Below, in pieces: positions 1-9,448 of a stretch of DNA of 64,000 bases (positions are counted from its first letter, which is position 1; each line of letters opens with the position of its first letter). The notes under the pieces were generated by a model. The model was not told where the DNA came from and did no database searches. It worked only from the letters and a program-made list of their open reading frames with translations. Where the stretch lies: the NCBI RefSeq assembly GCF_000503055.1, contig NZ_AYVY01000012.1, positions 62,001-126,000 on the forward strand. The letters run 5' to 3'. The DNA comes from Mesorhizobium sp. LSHC420B00 (GTDB taxonomy: Bacteria; Pseudomonadota; Alphaproteobacteria; Rhizobiales; Rhizobiaceae). A program made the position numbers and the translations under genes.

Positions 1-532
1 CCGCTTCATCGGCAAAGGCCTTCTTTGCGGCCGCCGGATCGGCCGTGTGAATGGTCACCTTTACCGGCTTTTTTGGCTCACGCTTGCCGTCACCATTGTC
101 CTTTTTGGTCTTGTACTTGTCGAAGGAATAGCTGCGCAGCAGGATGCCCGCGGCAAGCTGAACGGCTTGCCTGCCGCTGACGGCGGCGCCGGGAAGATCG
201 AGCACGACGGCCACTTCGGTTGCCTTGCGAAAGGATGCGGCAATCGTGCCGCCGAGCTTCAGCCAGGCGTAGTCATCGAGATTGGAGCCCTTGCCGGCGC
301 CGACCGCCACCAGCCGCTCGAGCGACGTCCCTTCCGGTGCCAGCACTTCGACCTGGCTGGCGAATTTGCCGGTGAAGTCGGCGACGGGAAAGGCCCGCTC
401 GAGGGTCTTTGCCGGATCGCAGGCCCTGACGGCATCACCGAGGCCGCCCTCGTCGGCCGCCAGAACGAAAACGCTGCCCTTTTTGGGCGCGGCGAATTTG
501 GCGAAGGCGATCGAGGGTCTCGAATTCATCAT
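1..532 (-). CDS. pepA: Leucyl aminopeptidase (M17), N-terminal part, cut by window edge
   Basis: Cytosolic leucine aminopeptidase of the M17 family, which removes N-terminal residues from peptides. Only the first 177 codons are present; the C-terminal catalytic domain lies beyond base 1. The visible part matches the family's N-terminal domain: it opens [18 protein letters not shown], then has the conserved stretches [28 protein letters not shown] and [11 protein letters not shown] Lys/Pro-rich linker ([16 protein letters not shown]) near residues 140-160 is an alphaproteobacterial feature. ATG codons stand in tandem at 532 and 529; an AGCAGGA just upstream favours 529 by spacing, so the true start may be one codon shorter. 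pepA next to the lptFG operon is usual in rhizobia, but here two extra minus-strand genes separate them. Confidence 0.9.
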   Translation of the reverse strand, partial: MMNSRPSIAFAKFAAPKKGSVFVLAADEGGLGDAVRACDPAKTLERAFPVADFTGKFASQVEVLAPEGTSLERLVAVGAGKGSNLDDYAWLKLGGTIAASFRKATEVAVVLDLPGAAVSGRQAVQLAAGILLRSYSFDKYKTKKDNGDGKREPKKPVKVTIHTADPAAAKKAFADEA

Positions 533-615
533 GTCCTGCTTTCGGGGAAATGCGTTGGATTGTCGGGAGAGGCGTTCGATTGGGCAGATCGGACCTAAGA
601 TGCCGTGTTGTTGCG

Positions 616-993
616 TCAGTGAGCGGCGGGTTGAAACAGCTCGATGACATTGCCGGATGGGTCTTCGAGCAGGGTCTGGGAACCGCCGACGCCCGTTATG
701 ATATCGTTGCGAAAGACAAGTCCAGCACTCTTGAGACGCGCAACCTCTTCTTTCAGGTCCGGCACCACCAGCAGGATGCGGTTCCAGCCTCCCGGCACCG
801 GCTGCCGGCCGTCGGGCATCGCCCGTGCACCCGAACTGCCGGGTCCGCTTAGAAGGAGCCGTAACGCGCCGCGCGTGACGGAGGCAAAAGCCGGTCGCGC
901 GTCCTGTTGGACGGTGAAGCCCAGATGTCCGCAATAAAAGTCGATCGAGGCGGCGACATCATCGACCATGTAGCGAATGCTGACTGGCGTCAT
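616..993 (-). CDS. VOC (glyoxalase/bleomycin-resistance) family protein
   Basis: Small metalloenzyme-fold protein of 125 aa; substrate unknown. It has the two beta-alpha-beta-beta-beta halves of the vicinal oxygen chelate fold: a first half with [21 protein letters not shown] and a second ending in the typical strand [13 protein letters not shown], where the Glu is a usual metal ligand. The frame stays open up to 1089, but ATG codons at 999 and 993 follow a GAAAGG ribosome binding site, and 993 has the better 9-nt spacing and begins right at the fold (MTPVSIRY). It lies 80 bases downstream of the flavin monooxygenase on the same strand, so the two may be cotranscribed. Whether it is an enzyme or a resistance protein cannot be told. 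Confidence 0.8.
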   Translation of the reverse strand: MTPVSIRYMVDDVAASIDFYCGHLGFTVQQDARPAFASVTRGALRLLLSGPGSSGARAMPDGRQPVPGGWNRILLVVPDLKEEVARLKSAGLVFRNDIITGVGGSQTLLEDPSGNVIELFQPAAH

Positions 994-1072
994 GATCATT
1001 GACCTTTCGGTTCGAGAACGTTCCAACAAGGCGTATCTATTGCGGGGCGCACAGTCGGCATAGTCCTGCTCA

Positions 1073-2239
1073 TTATCGCTGCTTGACAATCCGCGCCGCT
1101 ATCGCCCTAGCCTGAATGCGGGCATTGGCGAAACAACCGCGAATGCTCGGCCGCATGCCGGTAAACCACAGACCGGGCAATCGCGGGTCGGCTTCGCCGC
1201 CGTTGAAAAGCGGAACGCCCTTGCCGTCGAGAACGCCGAGCTTGCCGACCATCTGCTCCAGCCCGGTCCGGTAGCCGGTCGCTGAGATGACGATATCGGG
1301 CGTGATAAACCTGCCGTCGTTCAATATGATGCCGTCGCGAGTAAATTCTCGCAATGGCGGCACCACCACGATCATGCCTGCCTTGATGGCGCGAACCGCG
1401 CCGTCATCGGCTGCGATCGCGGTGTAGTCGGCGCTCAGACGGCTCGCACCTCCTATGGAGGCCGGCGGAAGCCCGAATTTCGTCAGGTCGCCGAAAACCA
1501 GGCGCTGGGTTGTCGCCATCACCGCATCGGCAATCCGTACCGGCAAGCGCGCCATGAAAGGCGAAAGCCTGTGGACGGCGATCTTGCAGATGCGTTTCGG
1601 CAGCAATGACGGACCATTGCGGGCCGACAGCCAGATGCTTTCGGCGTCTGCATCCGCAAGATGATTGAGGACGTCGAAACCCGAATTGCCTGCACCGACC
1701 ACCAGCACCTTTTTGCCGGCATAGTCTTTCGCCTCGCCAAAATCTGCCGAATGGACGATCCGGCCGGCAAAATCCTTCATGCCTTTCCATGCGGGAATAA
1801 ACGGCTGCCGGTCGCGCCCGGTGGCGACGACGACATGGCGCGCCGGACGGGATCCGGAATTGGTCTGTACGGTCCAGTGATCGCCATCGAACGTGATCTC
1901 TTCGACGGCAACGCCGAATGTGACAGGCAGCCGGTGCACTTGGCTGAAATCGTTCAGATGGCGAATGACGGCGGTTCTGTGCGGGAAGGCCGGGGTGCCT
2001 GCGGGATAGCCGATGCCGGGCAGCGTCGAGAGATCGCGATGCGTGTTGAGGTGCAGACGTTGGTGCCGCCGATGCCAGGGCTCGGCAAGCCGGCTCTCCT
2101 TTTCCAGGACGAGCGTCGGTACGCCGGCCTTCATCAGGGCGTGGGCGGCGGCAAGGCCGGCCGCGCCGGCGCCGATCACAATCGCGCCATCAAAGACCGC
2201 TTCCCAACCGGTTTGACTGCGCAATTTTTCCGCTTCCAT
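1073..2239 (-). CDS. Flavin-containing monooxygenase-like NAD(P)/FAD oxidoreductase
   Basis: Predicted FAD- and NADPH-dependent monooxygenase of 388 aa. The FAD Rossmann motif GAGAAG is at residues 23-28 (VIGAGAAGLAAAHALMKAG), a second dinucleotide motif (VLVVGAGNSGFDVLNHL) lies about midway, and an ATG-type motif (VISATGYRTGLE) sits near the C terminus, as in class B flavoprotein monooxygenases such as YUCCA-like enzymes. The frame is open upstream to 2458, but residues before the Met at 2239 resemble no known domain, so this start was chosen; a GTG or ATG further up cannot be excluded. Substrate unknown. YUCCA-like enzymes in plants make auxin, but nothing here shows that role. It is divergent from lptF across a 354-base gap. 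Confidence 0.85.
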   Translation of the reverse strand: MEAEKLRSQTGWEAVFDGAIVIGAGAAGLAAAHALMKAGVPTLVLEKESRLAEPWHRRHQRLHLNTHRDLSTLPGIGYPAGTPAFPHRTAVIRHLNDFSQVHRLPVTFGVAVEEITFDGDHWTVQTNSGSRPARHVVVATGRDRQPFIPAWKGMKDFAGRIVHSADFGEAKDYAGKKVLVVGAGNSGFDVLNHLADADAESIWLSARNGPSLLPKRICKIAVHRLSPFMARLPVRIADAVMATTQRLVFGDLTKFGLPPASIGGASRLSADYTAIAADDGAVRAIKAGMIVVVPPLREFTRDGIILNDGRFITPDIVISATGYRTGLEQMVGKLGVLDGKGVPLFNGGEADPRLPGLWFTGMRPSIRGCFANARIQARAIAARIVKQR

Positions 2240-2593
2240 GCTGGGGCTCAACAGATCCTGACCCGTCTTATCACGCCGCCGCGGCGGCGATCGGCGCGAC
2301 ATTTGGTCGTTTTGCCGCATTTGACAAGACTTTGGCCGAAATCGCTCCCATATGCGACATTGAACCATCCACGATTCGTCGCGGCACGGCCCCGCTTCCC
2401 GCCGCAACCTGTTGTTAACCAACAATGTTCGCCCTTTCTTATCCATTGCCGCCGACACTCCGGCCCAGCGGAATTTGCGATACGGGACAGAACCCAGATC
2501 GAACCGCCAAACTGAGCCAGTTGTGCAGCCGGCGCCGGACGACTACCTTATTCCAAGGCATGATGCCGTTCGAAACCGCCGAGAAAAGCCTTC
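2240..2593. other. Divergent intergenic region, flavin monooxygenase / lptF
   Basis: 354 bases with no convincing gene; open frames here are short and resemble nothing. It must hold the promoters of both divergent units. One visible structure is the inverted repeat TGTTG/CAACA around TTAAC at 2410-2424, about 170 bases upstream of lptF. No clear sigma-70 promoter pair could be assigned. Confidence 0.5.
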
Positions 2594-3796
2594 ATGAAGG
2601 TCGTTGAACGTTACATCATGCGCCGTGCTTTCGCGGTATTCGCGCTGGCGCTCGTTTGGACGCTGGCGATCGTCTGGACGACTCAGGTGCTCGCCCGCAT
2701 CGACCTCGTCACCGATAGCGGTCAGTCGGCCCTCACCTTCTTCGAAGTCGCAGCGCTGATCGTCCCGTCGATCGTTCCGATCGTCGTGCCGTTCGCCCTA
2801 GTCGTCGCGGTCGCGCAGATCCTCAGCGTGATGAATTCGGATTCGGAGCTGGCCGTCATCAATGCCGCCGGCGCTTCACGCTGGACCATCGTCAGGCCGA
2901 TCATGCTTCTGGCACTCGCAGCCAGCGTTTTTTCGTTTGCTGTCGACAATGGCGTCGACCCTTACGCACGCCAGAAGAACCGCGAGTTGATTGCTTCGTC
3001 GCGTGCCGATCTGTTGTCGTTGATCATCCAGGAAGGCACCTTCCGCAAGATCGATGATGGCCTGTTCCTGCAGGTTGGCGAACGGCTTCCCGACAATCGC
3101 CTCGGCGGCATCTTCGTCGCCGACTCGCGCGAAGAAGGCGTCAATCTCATCTATTATGCCAAGACCGGCAGCATCATCGAACGCGGCGACGAGAAGGTGC
3201 TGATGATGAATGACGGCGTCATCCATCGCAAAACCATGACCGGCGACCTCTCGGTAATCCGGTTCACCTCCTACGCCTTCGACTTGTCCGCTTTCTTGTC
3301 GGCGTCATCTGACATTCTGCTTTTGCCGAAGGACCGGACGACCCAGTACCTGCTCAATCCCAGTCCGAACGACAAGATGTACCAGCAAAAGCCGAACAGG
3401 TACCTGGCCGAGCTCAACCAGCGTTTTTCCGAGTGGTCCTATTCGCTCGTCTTTGCGCTGATCGCGCTTGCGGTCGCCGGAGATGCGCGCTCGCATCGCG
3501 AGGCGCGCGTGCACCCGCTGATCACGGCAATCGCGATCGCGCTGTTCGTGCGCTGGCTCGGGTTCTTTGCCGCCGGCAAGGCCGACAAGGTGCCGCAATA
3601 TGCCTATATGGTCTACGGCGTCCCGATCCTGGCATCGGCGATCGCTATCTGGTTCATCGTTTCCAACCGGACGATGGAACTGCCGGTTGCTTGGGCCGAT
3701 TGGATAACCAATCTTGCCGGCCGCTTCAATGACGGCTGGAGCGCCGTCAAGCTCCGCTTTGCCCGGCGTGGCGCATCCGGACAGGGAGCCGGCTGA
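2594..3796 (+). CDS. lptF: LPS export ABC transporter permease LptF
   Basis: Inner-membrane permease subunit of the LptB2FG transporter, which extracts lipopolysaccharide from the inner membrane and feeds it to the periplasmic Lpt bridge. 400 aa with the YjgP/YjgQ layout: three N-terminal membrane segments (about residues 12-33, 50-75, 95-115), a periplasmic beta-jellyroll domain, and three C-terminal membrane segments (about 280-360). The motif NSDSELAVINAAGASRW after the second helix is the conserved coupling-helix region. It opens the operon; its TGA overlaps the lptG ATG by one base (TGATG), so translation is probably coupled. lptB lies elsewhere. Confidence 0.96.
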   Translation: MKVVERYIMRRAFAVFALALVWTLAIVWTTQVLARIDLVTDSGQSALTFFEVAALIVPSIVPIVVPFALVVAVAQILSVMNSDSELAVINAAGASRWTIVRPIMLLALAASVFSFAVDNGVDPYARQKNRELIASSRADLLSLIIQEGTFRKIDDGLFLQVGERLPDNRLGGIFVADSREEGVNLIYYAKTGSIIERGDEKVLMMNDGVIHRKTMTGDLSVIRFTSYAFDLSAFLSASSDILLLPKDRTTQYLLNPSPNDKMYQQKPNRYLAELNQRFSEWSYSLVFALIALAVAGDARSHREARVHPLITAIAIALFVRWLGFFAAGKADKVPQYAYMVYGVPILASAIAIWFIVSNRTMELPVAWADWITNLAGRFNDGWSAVKLRFARRGASGQGAG

Positions 3797-4878
3797 TGGG
3801 CTGGACTCTGGGTCGGTACTTCTTCTTTCGCTATGTGACGATCACCATCTGGTTCTTCATCGGCCTTTTGGCGCTGGTGTTCCTGATCGATTTCACCGAG
3901 CTTTCCGGCCGCACGACCGGCGTGCCGGGCTTCACCTACGCAACTGCGTTCGCCATTTCGGGGCTCCGGATGCCGATGATCATGCTGCAGACGGTGCCGT
4001 TCGTCGGCCTGTTCTCGGCGATGGCGACCCTGGTGTCGCTCAACCGCAAATATGAATTGGTCATCGCCCGTTCCGCCGGGGTTTCCGCATGGCAGTTCCT
4101 GCTGCCGTGCTGCATCGGGGCGCTGCTGTTTGGGGCCTTGTCGGTTGGCGTCATCAATCCGATAGCCGCGCACGCCTATTCCTGGTCCGAGCAGATCGAG
4201 ACCCAGCTCCGTTCGGGCAAGTCGAACACCGTCTCGGCCGACGCCGCGCCCTGGATCAGGCAGAAAACCAGCTCCGGCGATACCATCATCGGCGCGCGCG
4301 CCATTCTCAATCAAGGCCTGGAGATGGCCGACGCGGTCTTCTTCAGTTTCAGCCCGCAAGGCGACATCATCGAGCGCAAGGATGCCGCGCACGCCTTTTT
4401 GCGGGACGGCTACTGGGAATTGCGGGACGTCAAGGTGTTCCGGGACGGCACCATCCAGTCGTTACCCAGCGATCGGCTGCCGACCGATCTCAAGCCGGAA
4501 TTCGTGCAAGAGCGGTTGGCGCGCCCTGAGACCATCCCCTTCTACGATCTGCCCGGCAAGATCGAGGTGGCCCGCTCCTTCGGCCTCAAGGCAAATGCCT
4601 TCGCCATGCAGTTCGATTCCCTGATTGCGCTGCCCTTCCTGCTCGTCGCGATGACGCTGATTGCGGCAACGGTATCAATGCGATTTGCGAGGATGGGGCA
4701 GTCGGCGACGATGATTCTGGGTGGCATCGTGGCCGGCTTTCTGCTTTATGTCGTTTCGGTGCTGGTCAAGGCATTCGGCGTAGCGGGATTCGTACCCACT
4801 GCCGTAGCGGCTTGGGTCCCGGTTGTCGTGGCTATGTTCTTCGGGGTGACATTCCTGCTATACAAGGAAGACGGCTAG
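3796..4878 (+). CDS. lptG: LPS export ABC transporter permease LptG
   Basis: Second permease of LptB2FG, paralogue of LptF. 360 aa: N-terminal helix in LGRYFFFRYVTITIWFFIGL, coupling-helix motif LVSLNRKYELVIARSAGVSAW near residues 75-95, a periplasmic domain, and C-terminal helices including LPFLLVAMTLIAATVSMRFAR. It follows lptF with a one-base overlap. Its stop TAG at 4876-4878 overlaps a possible GTG start of lptD, keeping all three LPS transport genes in one tight transcript. Confidence 0.96.
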   Translation: MGWTLGRYFFFRYVTITIWFFIGLLALVFLIDFTELSGRTTGVPGFTYATAFAISGLRMPMIMLQTVPFVGLFSAMATLVSLNRKYELVIARSAGVSAWQFLLPCCIGALLFGALSVGVINPIAAHAYSWSEQIETQLRSGKSNTVSADAAPWIRQKTSSGDTIIGARAILNQGLEMADAVFFSFSPQGDIIERKDAAHAFLRDGYWELRDVKVFRDGTIQSLPSDRLPTDLKPEFVQERLARPETIPFYDLPGKIEVARSFGLKANAFAMQFDSLIALPFLLVAMTLIAATVSMRFARMGQSATMILGGIVAGFLLYVVSVLVKAFGVAGFVPTAVAAWVPVVVAMFFGVTFLLYKEDG

Positions 4879-4892
4879 TGAGGGAGGCGGTT

Positions 4893-7295
4893 TTGCGCAG
4901 CCATAGGCACGCCGGTTTGGCACGCCTCTCTGCGGCGAGCGCCTTGGCATGCCTGCTTGCCGGCGCTGCCCCGGTTGCTCCGGTTTTCGCCCAGGACGTC
5001 AGTGAGCTGGCAACGAAGGTTCCGAGCGGCACGCAGATGCTGCTGGCAGCCGATACGCTGGTCTACGACAACGACAAGCAGACTGTGACGGCCGTCGGCG
5101 GCGTCCAGATCGACTATGGCGGCAACCGTCTCGTCGCCCAGCGGGTCGAATACAACCGCAACACCAAACGCCTCGTCGCCAGCGGCAATGTCGAGCTCGT
5201 CAACAGCGACGGCACCAAAATCTATTCGCAGCATGCCGACATCACCGACGATTTCGCCGAAGGCTTCGTCAACGCGCTGCGTGTCGAGACCGTCGACAAG
5301 GCGTATTTCGCCGCCGAAAGCGCGGAGCGCATGGGCGGCGTGCTGACGACGTTCCACAATGGCGTCTACACCGCCTGCGAGCCGTGCGAGGACAAGCCCG
5401 ACAAAGCGCCGACCTGGCGTATCAAGGCCAGGAAGATCATCTGGAACGGCGAGAAGAAGACGGTTCGCTTCGAGAATTCGAATTTCGAGTTCTTCGGCTT
5501 TCCACTGGCCTATCTGCCGGCTTTCGAGATCGCCGACCCGACGGTCAAGCGCAAGAGCGGCTTCCTGATCCCCGGCGTCGCCTACAAGAGCGATCTCGGC
5601 GTCGGTGTTAGAGTTCCCTATTATTTCGCGCTCTCGCCGACCTACGATCTAACTGTCACCGGCAGCGGCTATACCAGACAGGGTTTCCTCGGTGAGGCCG
5701 AGTGGAGGCAGCGCTTCAACAACGGTCAGTACAGCCTGAAGATTGCGGGCATCCGTCAAGAGAATCCCGATGCCTTCATCGACGACAATGGCCACAACGT
5801 CAGTTCGGGTACCGAGGGCGATCCGAACAGGTTCCGCGGCATGATGGGCACCCAAGGCCAGTTCGCCATCAACCCGCGCTGGGACTTCGGCTGGGACATC
5901 CTGCTGCAGAGCGACAAGAGTTTCTCGCGCACCTACGATATCGATGGCTTCAACGATAGCGTACACCGCTCCGAGGTGTACCTGACGGGGCTCAACGATC
6001 GCAATTATTTCGATGTGCGCGCCATGCACTTCGACGTTCAAGAAGACACCCTCGCTAGCGATCCGACCGCCCGCGCCGCCAAGCAGCCCTGGGTGCTGCC
6101 CTCGCTCGACTACGCCTATATCCCCGACATGCCGGTGGCCGGCGGGCAGCTGTCGTTCGACGTCAACGCGCGGATCATAGACCGCGACAGGCTCGATACG
6201 GCTCTTGCAGATTCGGGCATCCCTTCGTCCGTCAACAACGTCCGCGGCATCGACGGTCAATCCGGCCGCGTTACCGCTGAGGCCGAATGGAAGCGCACCT
6301 TCACCACCGATGGCGGGCTGCTGCTGACGCCGCTGCTGGCGCTGCGCGGCGACGCCGGCTATGTCAACGCCTCCTCGGCCTCGCTCGACGCCGTCAACCA
6401 GATGGCGACCAATCTCGGCGTTGACGACGACATGCGTTCGTCGCTTGCCCGCTACATGGCGACCGCCGGCCTTGAGATGCGCTGGCCGGTACTGTTCTCG
6501 ATGACCAGTTCCAGCCATGTCTTCGAACCGATGGCGCAAGTGTTCATGCGTCCGAACGAGCAATATGTCGGCGGGCTGGCGGTCCCCAACGAGGACGCCC
6601 AGAGCTTCGTCTTCGACGCCACGACGCTGTTCGAGCGCGACAAATTCTCCGGCTATGACCGCATGGAAGGCGGCACGCGCGCCAATGTCGGGCTGCGCTA
6701 TTCCGGCGCGTACGACAATGGCTGGAGCACCAATGCGGTGTTCGGCCAATCCTACCAACTCGGCGGCCAGAACTCGTTCGGCACGCCGGATCTGGTCAAT
6801 GTCGGCGCCTATTCGGGTCTTGAAACCGCAACCTCCGACTATGTCGGCCTTGTCGGCTTCAATAGCCCCAGCGGATTTTCCGGCTCGGTCAGCGGCCGTT
6901 TCGACGAGCAAAGCTTCGAGGTCCGCCGCGCTGAGGTAAAGGCCGCCTTTTCAGGCCTGCCCGTATCGCTGAGCGCCAAATACGCCTTCATCCAGGCGCA
7001 GCCGCTCTATGGCTTCTCCACGGATCGCCATGAGATCACGCTCGGCGCCTCGACGCATCTTGCTGAGAATTGGCGCGTCTTTGGCACCGGCACGTATGAT
7101 CTGGAGCAGAGCATCCTGGTCAAGGACGGGGTCGGCTTTGCCTATAGCGATTCGTGCTTTACCTATTTGATGACGTTTTCGGAAAGACGTGACCTGAACA
7201 CCAAGGAAGTATCGCAGAACGTCGGCTTCAACCTGTCGTTCCGCACGCTCGGCGATTTCGGCTCGTCGCAACGCTCCATCGACACCATCCAATAA
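4893..7295 (+). CDS. lptD: LPS assembly outer-membrane protein LptD
   Basis: Outer-membrane beta-barrel that with LptE inserts LPS into the outer leaflet. About 800 aa. An N-terminal signal peptide ends near APVAPVFA|QDV, an OstA/LptA-like beta-taco domain follows (MLLAADTLVYDNDKQTVTA ... VELVNSDGTKIYSQHADIT), and then the large C-terminal barrel, ending NVGFNLSFRTLGDFG. The start is not an ATG: TTG at 4893 has a strong AGGGAGG site five bases upstream, while GTG at 4878 would overlap the lptG stop by one base. Both give a full signal peptide. The CEPCEDKP cysteine pair near residue 150 is conserved in the family. Confidence 0.93.
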   Translation: MRSHRHAGLARLSAASALACLLAGAAPVAPVFAQDVSELATKVPSGTQMLLAADTLVYDNDKQTVTAVGGVQIDYGGNRLVAQRVEYNRNTKRLVASGNVELVNSDGTKIYSQHADITDDFAEGFVNALRVETVDKAYFAAESAERMGGVLTTFHNGVYTACEPCEDKPDKAPTWRIKARKIIWNGEKKTVRFENSNFEFFGFPLAYLPAFEIADPTVKRKSGFLIPGVAYKSDLGVGVRVPYYFALSPTYDLTVTGSGYTRQGFLGEAEWRQRFNNGQYSLKIAGIRQENPDAFIDDNGHNVSSGTEGDPNRFRGMMGTQGQFAINPRWDFGWDILLQSDKSFSRTYDIDGFNDSVHRSEVYLTGLNDRNYFDVRAMHFDVQEDTLASDPTARAAKQPWVLPSLDYAYIPDMPVAGGQLSFDVNARIIDRDRLDTALADSGIPSSVNNVRGIDGQSGRVTAEAEWKRTFTTDGGLLLTPLLALRGDAGYVNASSASLDAVNQMATNLGVDDDMRSSLARYMATAGLEMRWPVLFSMTSSSHVFEPMAQVFMRPNEQYVGGLAVPNEDAQSFVFDATTLFERDKFSGYDRMEGGTRANVGLRYSGAYDNGWSTNAVFGQSYQLGGQNSFGTPDLVNVGAYSGLETATSDYVGLVGFNSPSGFSGSVSGRFDEQSFEVRRAEVKAAFSGLPVSLSAKYAFIQAQPLYGFSTDRHEITLGASTHLAENWRVFGTGTYDLEQSILVKDGVGFAYSDSCFTYLMTFSERRDLNTKEVSQNVGFNLSFRTLGDFGSSQRSIDTIQ

Positions 7296-7414
7296 GGGGA
7301 GCAGCAGTCGGCAACGGGGCGGCTGGCGGACGACATTGTTTCGCCGCATAGAGCAGGCACGAATTTCCGCGGCCTGAACTGGGACAGGTTGGGCCGAATC
7401 GAGATGGAATTGGG

Positions 7415-8341
7415 ATGCTTTCGATGAGGAAATACCTCTTTTCGGCAGGCTTCGCGCTGCTGGTGGCGGTCTCGATCACCGCAGTGACGCGGCCGGTTTT
7501 CGCCAGCGAGATCAAATACGTCGTCAACAATATACCGATCACCACCGGCGACATCCAGCATCGCGCGGCTTTCCTCCGCCTGCAGCACAAAAAGGGCGAT
7601 GCCGGCCAGGAAATGATCGACCAGACGCTGCGCATGGCCGAAGCCAGGCGGCTCGGCATCCGCATCAGCGACGCGCAGGTCGATGCCGCTTATCAGCGTT
7701 TCGCCACGAGCAACAAGATGCCGCTCAAGCAGCTTGACGGCGCCATGGCGCAATCCGGCGTCTCCAAGGAGCATTTCAAGGAGTTTATCCGGGCGCAGAT
7801 GGCCTGGAACCAGGCGCTGACCGCGCGTCACCGTTCTAGCGACGGCGGCGGCGCCATAAGCGAGCAGGACCTCGTCAAGCGCATGCTCGAGAAAGGCGGT
7901 AGCAAACCGAGTGCCACCGAGTACATGCTGCAGCAGGTCATTTTCGTGGTGCCGGCCGCCGAGCGAAGCGCGACGCTGGCCAAGCGCAAACGCGAAGCCG
8001 ACGCCATGCGCGCCCGCTTCAACGGCTGCAACACCACGCGCGAATTCGCCAAGGGCCTGATGGATGTCACCGTTCGCGATCTCGGCCGGGTGCTGGCGCC
8101 GCAATTGCCGCTGGACTGGGCCGAGCAGATAAAAGCTACAAAGGTTGGCGGCGCCACCACGACGCGCGAAACCGACCGCGGCGTCGAATTCATCGGCATC
8201 TGCTCGTCGCGCGAGGTGTCAGACGACAAAGTCGCGCAGATGGTGTTCCAGAATGAAGGTTCGAGCGACAAGAACGCCGACGAGCTCTCGAAGAAATATG
8301 TCGAGGAGTTGCGGAAGAAAGCCCGCATCATCGAGCGCTGA
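7415..8341 (+). CDS. surA: SurA-like periplasmic chaperone / peptidyl-prolyl isomerase
   Basis: Periplasmic chaperone for outer-membrane proteins, probably serving LptD and other barrels. 308 aa: signal peptide ending near [10 protein letters not shown], a SurA-type N-terminal domain ([19 protein letters not shown], then [20 protein letters not shown]) and one C-terminal parvulin-like segment. It is shorter than the roughly 430-aa E. coli SurA because only one rather degenerate isomerase-like region is present, so chaperone activity is likelier than isomerase activity. An alternative ATG at 7424 has better spacing from GGGA. The lptD-surA-pdxA-rsmA order is the same as in E. coli. The stop at 8339-8341 is 13 bases before pdxA. 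Confidence 0.85.
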   Translation: MLSMRKYLFSAGFALLVAVSITAVTRPVFASEIKYVVNNIPITTGDIQHRAAFLRLQHKKGDAGQEMIDQTLRMAEARRLGIRISDAQVDAAYQRFATSNKMPLKQLDGAMAQSGVSKEHFKEFIRAQMAWNQALTARHRSSDGGGAISEQDLVKRMLEKGGSKPSATEYMLQQVIFVVPAAERSATLAKRKREADAMRARFNGCNTTREFAKGLMDVTVRDLGRVLAPQLPLDWAEQIKATKVGGATTTRETDRGVEFIGICSSREVSDDKVAQMVFQNEGSSDKNADELSKKYVEELRKKARIIER

Positions 8342-8354
8342 AGTCGCGATAGCC

Positions 8355-9383
8355 GTGCCTCACGCAGAGCTTCCGCTGGCGCTGAGCGTCGGCGATCCGT
8401 CCGGTGTGGGGCCGGACATCGCCATCGCCGCTTGGCAGGCCCGCGATACCGCCGGCGTTCCGTCTTTCTATCTTCTTGCCGATCCGGCACTGATTGCCGC
8501 GCGGGCGCACAGGCTCGGCGCCGATATTGCGATGGCCGAGACAACGCCGGCGCTAGCGCCGGAGATGTTTTCGCGCGCGCTGCCGGTGGTGGCGCTTGCC
8601 GCCCGTTTCATCGACAGTCCCGGCCGCTCTGATCCAGCCAACGCCGCCGGCATCGTCGAGGCGATCGACCGCGCCGTCGCCGACTGCCTGGCCGGCCGCG
8701 CTGCCGCGGTCGTCACCTGCCCCATTGCCAAGAAGCCGCTCTACGATGCCGGCTTTGGCTTTCCCGGCCACACCGAATATCTGGCGCATCTGGCATCGCT
8801 TCATACCGGTACCGAGGTGACGCCGGTGATGCTGCTTGCCGGACCGGACCTGCGCACCGTGCCGGTCACCATCCACATCGCGCTGGCCGAGGTGCCGAAG
8901 GCGCTGACGACCGACCTGATCGTCACCACCGGCCGCATCACCGCCGCCGACCTTGCAAACCGCTTCGGAATTGCCAAGCCGCGGCTCGCCATTACCGGCC
9001 TCAACCCGCACGCCGGCGAAGGCGGCGCGATGGGCACCGAAGATGAGCGCATCGTACGCCCGGCGGTCGACAGGCTGAGGCAGGAAGGGATCGACGCCTT
9101 CGGGCCATTGCCCGCCGACACGCTGTTTCATGCTCGCGCCCGCGCCGGCTACGACGTGGCGCTCTGCATGTATCACGACCAGGCGCTGATCCCGGCCAAG
9201 GCGCTGGCGTTTGACGAGGCTGTCAACGTCACGCTTGGCCTGCCCTTCATCCGCACCTCGCCCGACCATGGCACCGCCTTCGACATCGCCGGCAAGGGCA
9301 TCGCCCGCGCCGACAGTCTGATTGGCGCACTGAAGCTCGCTCGCCTACTTGCCGATACTGGGACAAAAACTGCAGGCCAATGA
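8355..9383 (+). CDS. pdxA: 4-hydroxythreonine-4-phosphate dehydrogenase PdxA
   Basis: NAD-dependent oxidation and decarboxylation of 4-phosphohydroxy-L-threonine in the deoxyxylulose-5-phosphate-dependent vitamin B6 pathway; cytosolic. 342 aa, normal for the family. Motifs: [13 protein letters not shown] at the N terminus, the substrate/metal His in [18 protein letters not shown], and the metal-binding [11 protein letters not shown] with [15 protein letters not shown] at the end. No ATG is available near the N terminus; GTG at 8355 starts [15 protein letters not shown] and is preferred, with only a weak upstream ribosome site, so coupling to surA is likely. Its stop TGA at 9381-9383 is the first step of the mini-ORF staircase leading to rsmA. 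Confidence 0.95.
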   Translation: MPHAELPLALSVGDPSGVGPDIAIAAWQARDTAGVPSFYLLADPALIAARAHRLGADIAMAETTPALAPEMFSRALPVVALAARFIDSPGRSDPANAAGIVEAIDRAVADCLAGRAAAVVTCPIAKKPLYDAGFGFPGHTEYLAHLASLHTGTEVTPVMLLAGPDLRTVPVTIHIALAEVPKALTTDLIVTTGRITAADLANRFGIAKPRLAITGLNPHAGEGGAMGTEDERIVRPAVDRLRQEGIDAFGPLPADTLFHARARAGYDVALCMYHDQALIPAKALAFDEAVNVTLGLPFIRTSPDHGTAFDIAGKGIARADSLIGALKLARLLADTGTKTAGQ

Positions 9384-9448
9384 GCCCAATCCGATGATCC
9401 TAACCCAATGAGCCCAGCCCGATGAGCCCAGCCCGATGAGCATAGACG
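9379..9448 (+). repeat. 14-nt tandem repeat forming a staircase of coupled mini-ORFs
   Basis: Five imperfect 14-nt units, roughly RATGAGCCCARYCC, at 9379, 9393, 9407, 9421 and 9435. The pdxA stop TGA (9381-9383) overlaps the ATG of unit 1 (9380). Each ATG opens a five-codon frame whose TGA overlaps the next unit's ATG by ATGA: MSPIR (9380), MILTQ (9394), MSPAR (9408), MSPAR (9422), and the fifth ATG (9436) is the rsmA start. There is no Shine-Dalgarno-like sequence inside a unit. The likely origin is an ancestral pdxA/rsmA ATGA overlap multiplied by tandem duplication. Confidence 0.9.

Noticed and set aside
2412..2597. Two overlapping short plus-strand frames before lptF
   Set aside because: No ribosome site and no recognisable residues; they lie in the promoter region.
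5649..6911. 420-codon minus-strand frame
   Set aside because: Antisense to lptD; no domain resemblance.
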